NCBI GenBank assembly: GCA_965222725.1
Contig: OZ244969.1
Location: forward strand, 1,736,001 to 1,800,000
Origin: GCA-2748575 sp965222725
GTDB lineage: Bacteria > Pseudomonadota > Gammaproteobacteria > Pseudomonadales > Ketobacteraceae
Direction: 5' to 3'
DNA length: 64,000 bases
The position numbers were made by a program, and so were the translations under genes. Positions 60,861 to 64,000 of this stretch are shown here, piece after piece; the stretch's first letter is position 1, and each line of letters opens with the position of its first letter. The notes beneath the pieces are model-generated. The model was not told the DNA's origin. It saw nothing but the letters and a program-made list of their open reading frames with translations, and searched no databases.

Positions 60861-62252
60861 TTGCCGAAACTGTTTCCGAATCTATTGATTAAAGGTTTGT
60901 TGAAAGGTTTGATGAAAGGCTTGTTAAGCTGCTGGGTTGTAATGTGCCTAACACTGCTCACCGGTTGCGGCTCGCATGGGAATGGTGTTGGCAATGAGCA
61001 CGACGCAGACCCGCCGGACACTTGCCTGGATTGCGACACCGAACCGGATCCGCCGGATTGTATCGGCCTGTCAGAAAACCTGCTGTCGGTACATGATGGG
61101 GATTTTTCTACCTGGGGCCGTCATGACAGCGGCAATAGTATTGAGTTGTTTCAGCAGAATCGTGGCGTAACTTTCAGAATTGGCCAGGAGTACAGCGGTC
61201 GCCTGTTTATCGGAAAATCCATTCGCCTGCAGCAGGGCAGGGCTTACGTCATCAGAGTCAGAGTGCTTTCCCAGACGGTTTTACCGGCGGAAGTGAATAT
61301 GGCGCTGACCGGTATCGATTCTGATGAGATCACCGGTGTATCTGAACTGACGTTCACGGGCCCGGGGCAGTACGCTCTGGCATTTCACTACCAGGGGCAG
61401 ACCCGCGACAGTATTCTGCGGCTGGGTATTGGTGTATCAGCCATTGAGCCAGCGGGCCAGCCGCAGGGTGCATTGTTATCCCTTGATCGTTTAATGGTGC
61501 AGGTTGTGGCGCCAGACATGCTTGCCCCCTTTGGTCCTTACACAGCGCCCGGCGCCCGCTGGGCATTTGCTACCAATCTCGATGTCAGTTATCAGCCGGC
61601 CACCGGAAGCTATCAATTGACCGGCAGTTCCAGTCACTGCAGCGACAGGCACCGAAAGGTATGGGCCATCGTTGGCGACAGTTTTGCCAATGAAACCGAT
61701 GAATACCCGGTGTTGCTGCAACAAGCGTTGCCGGAAATGGCTTTCTACGTGGATGCACAGGGTGGTCGTCCGCTGGCTCAAATGAACAATCCGGTAGCCG
61801 GTTTGCTGGGGAGTGGCCGGAATGTCATGCTGGTTAAACCCGGCGGCCTCATCCTGCAGGGTGGTGTGAATGATCTGATAGGTGGCGCCACGCTGGAGTC
61901 ACTGCAGCAATCGGTGCAGGTACTGGATGAAAGTGCGCAGGACGCCGGCGCCAGCGTGATTTACACCAGCATTCCACCGTTTCGCAACCATATTGCCTGG
62001 TCGCCGCAACGCGAACAGTTGCGGCTTGCCTATAATCACTGGTTGCGGGGGTATGTGGCACAATCCGGTGAACGCGCCCTGTGTGATCTAGCACTGCCTG
62101 TCACCCAGGGAGGGCTGGCCAGCAGCAATGATCCTGAAGTGCCCGATGCAGGATTAGCTGAAGACGGGCTGCACCCGACCTCCGCCGGAAGCAGGATTAT
62201 CCGCGACTGTTTTATGGCCCGGATACAGTCGATTTCCACAGCCTCTTACTAG
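60861..62252 (+). CDS. Lipoprotein with SGNH/GDSL hydrolase domain
   Basis: 463 residues from TTG 60861 (GAGGA at proper spacing); ATG 60912 is an alternative that shortens the N-terminus by 17 residues. The lipobox is LLTGC (Cys36). The N-terminal half (about 70-260) is a beta-rich, carbohydrate-binding-like domain. The C-terminal SGNH hydrolase has VGDSF (Ser274), GGVNDL (Gly335, Asn337) and DGLHP (Asp435, His438), so the catalytic set is complete. It could deacetylate or otherwise tailor the EPS, matching the O-acyltransferase gene 1 kb upstream. A triple imperfect 12-bp repeat encodes KGLLKGLMKGLL near the start. Confidence 0.83.
   Translation: MPKLFPNLLIKGLLKGLMKGLLSCWVVMCLTLLTGCGSHGNGVGNEHDADPPDTCLDCDTEPDPPDCIGLSENLLSVHDGDFSTWGRHDSGNSIELFQQNRGVTFRIGQEYSGRLFIGKSIRLQQGRAYVIRVRVLSQTVLPAEVNMALTGIDSDEITGVSELTFTGPGQYALAFHYQGQTRDSILRLGIGVSAIEPAGQPQGALLSLDRLMVQVVAPDMLAPFGPYTAPGARWAFATNLDVSYQPATGSYQLTGSSSHCSDRHRKVWAIVGDSFANETDEYPVLLQQALPEMAFYVDAQGGRPLAQMNNPVAGLLGSGRNVMLVKPGGLILQGGVNDLIGGATLESLQQSVQVLDESAQDAGASVIYTSIPPFRNHIAWSPQREQLRLAYNHWLRGYVAQSGERALCDLALPVTQGGLASSNDPEVPDAGLAEDGLHPTSAGSRIIRDCFMARIQSISTASY
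60892..60927 (+). repeat. Imperfect tandem repeat, 3 x 12 bp
   Basis: Three consecutive 12-base units AAAGG(T/C)TTG(T/A)T(G/A) in the signal-peptide region of the SGNH lipoprotein gene. They code for a repeated K-G-L-(L/M) motif. Confidence 0.7.
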
Positions 62253-62625
62253 TCTTTTTACGGTCAGTACTTCCGAACGCTTTTTGTGAAGAGCGCCGCA
62301 TTTTTGTAACCGGAATTGCTTGTCAGTTTCGCTTTGACGGGCTTCACAAACCTCGCTGTTTCTTAACAGAAATTCTCATAGTTCGTGCAACCGGCATAAC
62401 CAATGACTATTTGTCTTTCATAAAAAGCCTGTGTATCAGCAGGTTAAGGTCCCAGCCCAAGGGCCAGGTGAATTTCCGCCTGTGCCGGTCCACCTGACAA
62501 CTCCCGTTCTTCCGCTAATCTGCCTGAAGGCTGTCGCCGGGCGACAGTTCATTTAGTTCTGATTTTCTTTGGCCCCTGTGGCTGTAGTTGGTGTGAGAAA
62601 GCCAGTGGCTTTCCGGGAGTACCCA
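62253..62625. other. Intergenic region before the last lipoprotein gene
   Basis: About 370 bases without a credible gene on either strand. It has an 8-bp inverted repeat with a 1-base centre at 62531-62547, a possible operator. No T-run terminator follows the SGNH gene, and no clear promoter pair was found. The longest open frames lack ribosome-binding sites. Confidence 0.5.
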
Positions 62626-63927
62626 TTGATACAAGGTTGCCAAAGGCTGCTCAAAACTGCCTTTGTATTTATTCTGTTGTCTGCATTAACGGCTTGCGGT
62701 GGTGCGGGCTCCGGCAATACCGATGCGGCCGGTCCGGGGCCGGGCCAGTCATCCCTGGATTCGGTTACCGATGATCCGGCTATCACGGACAGTGATACCG
62801 ATATCCCGGTTGATAATACCGGTTCTGAACCACAGGCTGATCAAGCGTCACCGGCGGAGGCCTTTATATTTGACTGGTCAACCTTCAGTGATGAGTCGGT
62901 GGATAGCGAATCCCTGATCACACCTGCACCCCATGCCTATTACAATGACGTGGACTGGCGTACGGTATTGCAGGCGCAGCATCTGTCCGCCGGGCCGGTG
63001 GCGTTGATGTTGCGTAACAGCACCGCACCTTACGGAGGAGAGCGCTGGTATACCCTGAATGATGTGCTGGCCTATGTGAATGAAGCCTCCATACCGCTGG
63101 ACTTTGTGTTTTCCGATTTCGAGTCTGAAACCGAAGTGGAAGACACGCTCGCCATGCTGAGTCAGTTAGATGAAAACCAGGCTCTGGATCATTCCCGCCT
63201 GTATGTGGGGGGCTATCGTTATTTCCCCGGCGAACAGGATGCGAGCGCCACCTGGGGTGACTACAACCGCAGCGATGCCCACCGTTTTTATATGGACAGC
63301 GGCCTGAATGTGGCCATGCCTAATCTGTATCCTTATGCGGCTTATATTAATCATCACCGGCGCGCTGATCTGCATTCGCAGCGCTGTGTCAGCGATGCGC
63401 ATGCACTGTTCTGGGCGCCCCTTGAAAAAGCCTCAGTGGCAAAAAGAGCATTGCCGGATGGCCACTTGCTGATTCCCTGGCTGGGTGGCTTTGTGGACAA
63501 TGGCCCCGCTTATGATGCACCTCACCCTTCCCGCGAAAACGTCAGAGCCCTGGTGCAGCATCTGCGGTTACGGGGTGTGGATGGTTACTATACCTGGAGT
63601 CACGGCGGTAACCGTCACTATCTGATAGAGAATGACGACAATGCCTCGCGACGCGCGTTCCGGGATGACGTGGCCGATGCCTGGTCTCAACTGGATAGTT
63701 TCTTTGCCGGTGCCGACAACCTGAGCCTGCTGAATCTTGCGACTGACAAAACCGGTGGCCTGGAGTGGTCCGGTATGCGATCCGGTCATCGGATTGAAAT
63801 GATTCTGTCCAACTTTAATGGCAATGCCATCAATGTGGACCTGTCCGTTCTTACGGGTATATCGGGTGCGCCACAGGTTAATCTGAACCCGCAGAGTCAC
63901 CGCCGTATCAGTTTCAGTGTGGAATAA
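62626..63927 (+). CDS. Lipoprotein, putative TIM-barrel hydrolase
   Basis: About 433 residues from TTG 62626, which has GGGAG six bases upstream. The open frame extends further 5' to 62569, but this start gives a standard lipoprotein signal (MIQGCQRLLKTAFVFILLSA, lipobox LTAC, Cys24). A Ser/Asp/Pro-rich linker (25-80) is followed by FIFDWSTFSDE and LDFVFSDFESETE (Asp164, Glu166), an acidic pair on a predicted beta-strand as in retaining TIM-barrel hydrolases, and then aromatic-rich segments (YPYAAYINHHRR, YYTWSHGGNRHY). A short beta domain ends the protein. I do not recognise a named family; a polysaccharide hydrolase is inferred from context and the acidic pair. Confidence 0.72.
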   Translation: MIQGCQRLLKTAFVFILLSALTACGGAGSGNTDAAGPGPGQSSLDSVTDDPAITDSDTDIPVDNTGSEPQADQASPAEAFIFDWSTFSDESVDSESLITPAPHAYYNDVDWRTVLQAQHLSAGPVALMLRNSTAPYGGERWYTLNDVLAYVNEASIPLDFVFSDFESETEVEDTLAMLSQLDENQALDHSRLYVGGYRYFPGEQDASATWGDYNRSDAHRFYMDSGLNVAMPNLYPYAAYINHHRRADLHSQRCVSDAHALFWAPLEKASVAKRALPDGHLLIPWLGGFVDNGPAYDAPHPSRENVRALVQHLRLRGVDGYYTWSHGGNRHYLIENDDNASRRAFRDDVADAWSQLDSFFAGADNLSLLNLATDKTGGLEWSGMRSGHRIEMILSNFNGNAINVDLSVLTGISGAPQVNLNPQSHRRISFSVE

Positions 63928-64000
63928 TAATCACTGTTAATAATAGAGTCACATTGGTTGGTTAGCCTGTTTGCGGTGGTATTGCTTATGCCACCAATCT

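Overview
The window is chromosomal DNA of a Gram-negative gammaproteobacterium. The order hslV - SPOR gene - argS - priA - rpmE - malic enzyme - mrcA - pilMNOPQ - aroK - aroB - damX-like - gltB - gltD - hemE is the order I know from the corresponding Pseudomonas aeruginosa locus, so a Pseudomonadales/Cellvibrionales-type relative is likely. I cannot name the species. No tRNA, rRNA, CRISPR array, insertion sequence or prophage gene was seen.

Region 1 (1-26443) is conserved core genome. On the minus strand lie the 5' end of hslV, an FtsN-like SPOR protein, argS and priA. Divergent from them are rpmE, a secreted staphylococcal-nuclease-like protein whose reading frame runs through the rpmE terminator, and a short malic enzyme. 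mrcA (PBP1A) is convergent with the malic enzyme and divergent from the type IV pilus operon pilMNOPQ, whose genes overlap by one base or nearly touch. aroK, aroB and a DamX-like ATPase/SPOR protein follow, then gltBD and hemE.

Region 2 (about 26444-47420) is accessory. After a long AT-rich leader come a PEP-CTERM-type protein and a cysteine-rich secreted PstS-like protein. Then comes what I consider the most interesting locus: a FhaC/ShlB-type outer-membrane transporter, a 3518-residue filamentous-haemagglutinin-like exoprotein, a fusion of a secreted DUF2341/LamG-like module to an ExbB proton channel, an ExbD, a TonB, a putative porin and a periplasmic coiled-coil protein. All are on one strand in a tight run that ends at a strong terminator. 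The layout suggests a two-partner-secreted giant surface protein with its own TonB-ExbB-ExbD energy module.

Region 3 (about 47421-63927) is an exopolysaccharide locus of the exosortase (XrtA/PEP-CTERM) type. It starts with a sigma-54-like promoter upstream of a ribbon-helix-helix-like protein that overlaps a second PEP-CTERM protein. Next come a Wza-like export protein, an outer-membrane beta-barrel, a Wzz/GumC-like chain-length protein, a CpsD-like protein with an altered P-loop, the exosortase-associated ATPase, an O-antigen-ligase-like protein, a Wzx-like flippase, two glycosyltransferases and a hexapeptide acyltransferase. Three putative lipoproteins (two TIM-barrel-hydrolase candidates and one SGNH hydrolase) are interspersed or follow. 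The exosortase itself is not in the window.

The two PEP-CTERM proteins, the EPS genes and the giant exoprotein are all cell-surface or matrix functions, so the accessory half of the window looks like a biofilm/surface island placed next to a core block. Family names are from recognition of motifs and architecture by eye; no database search was run.
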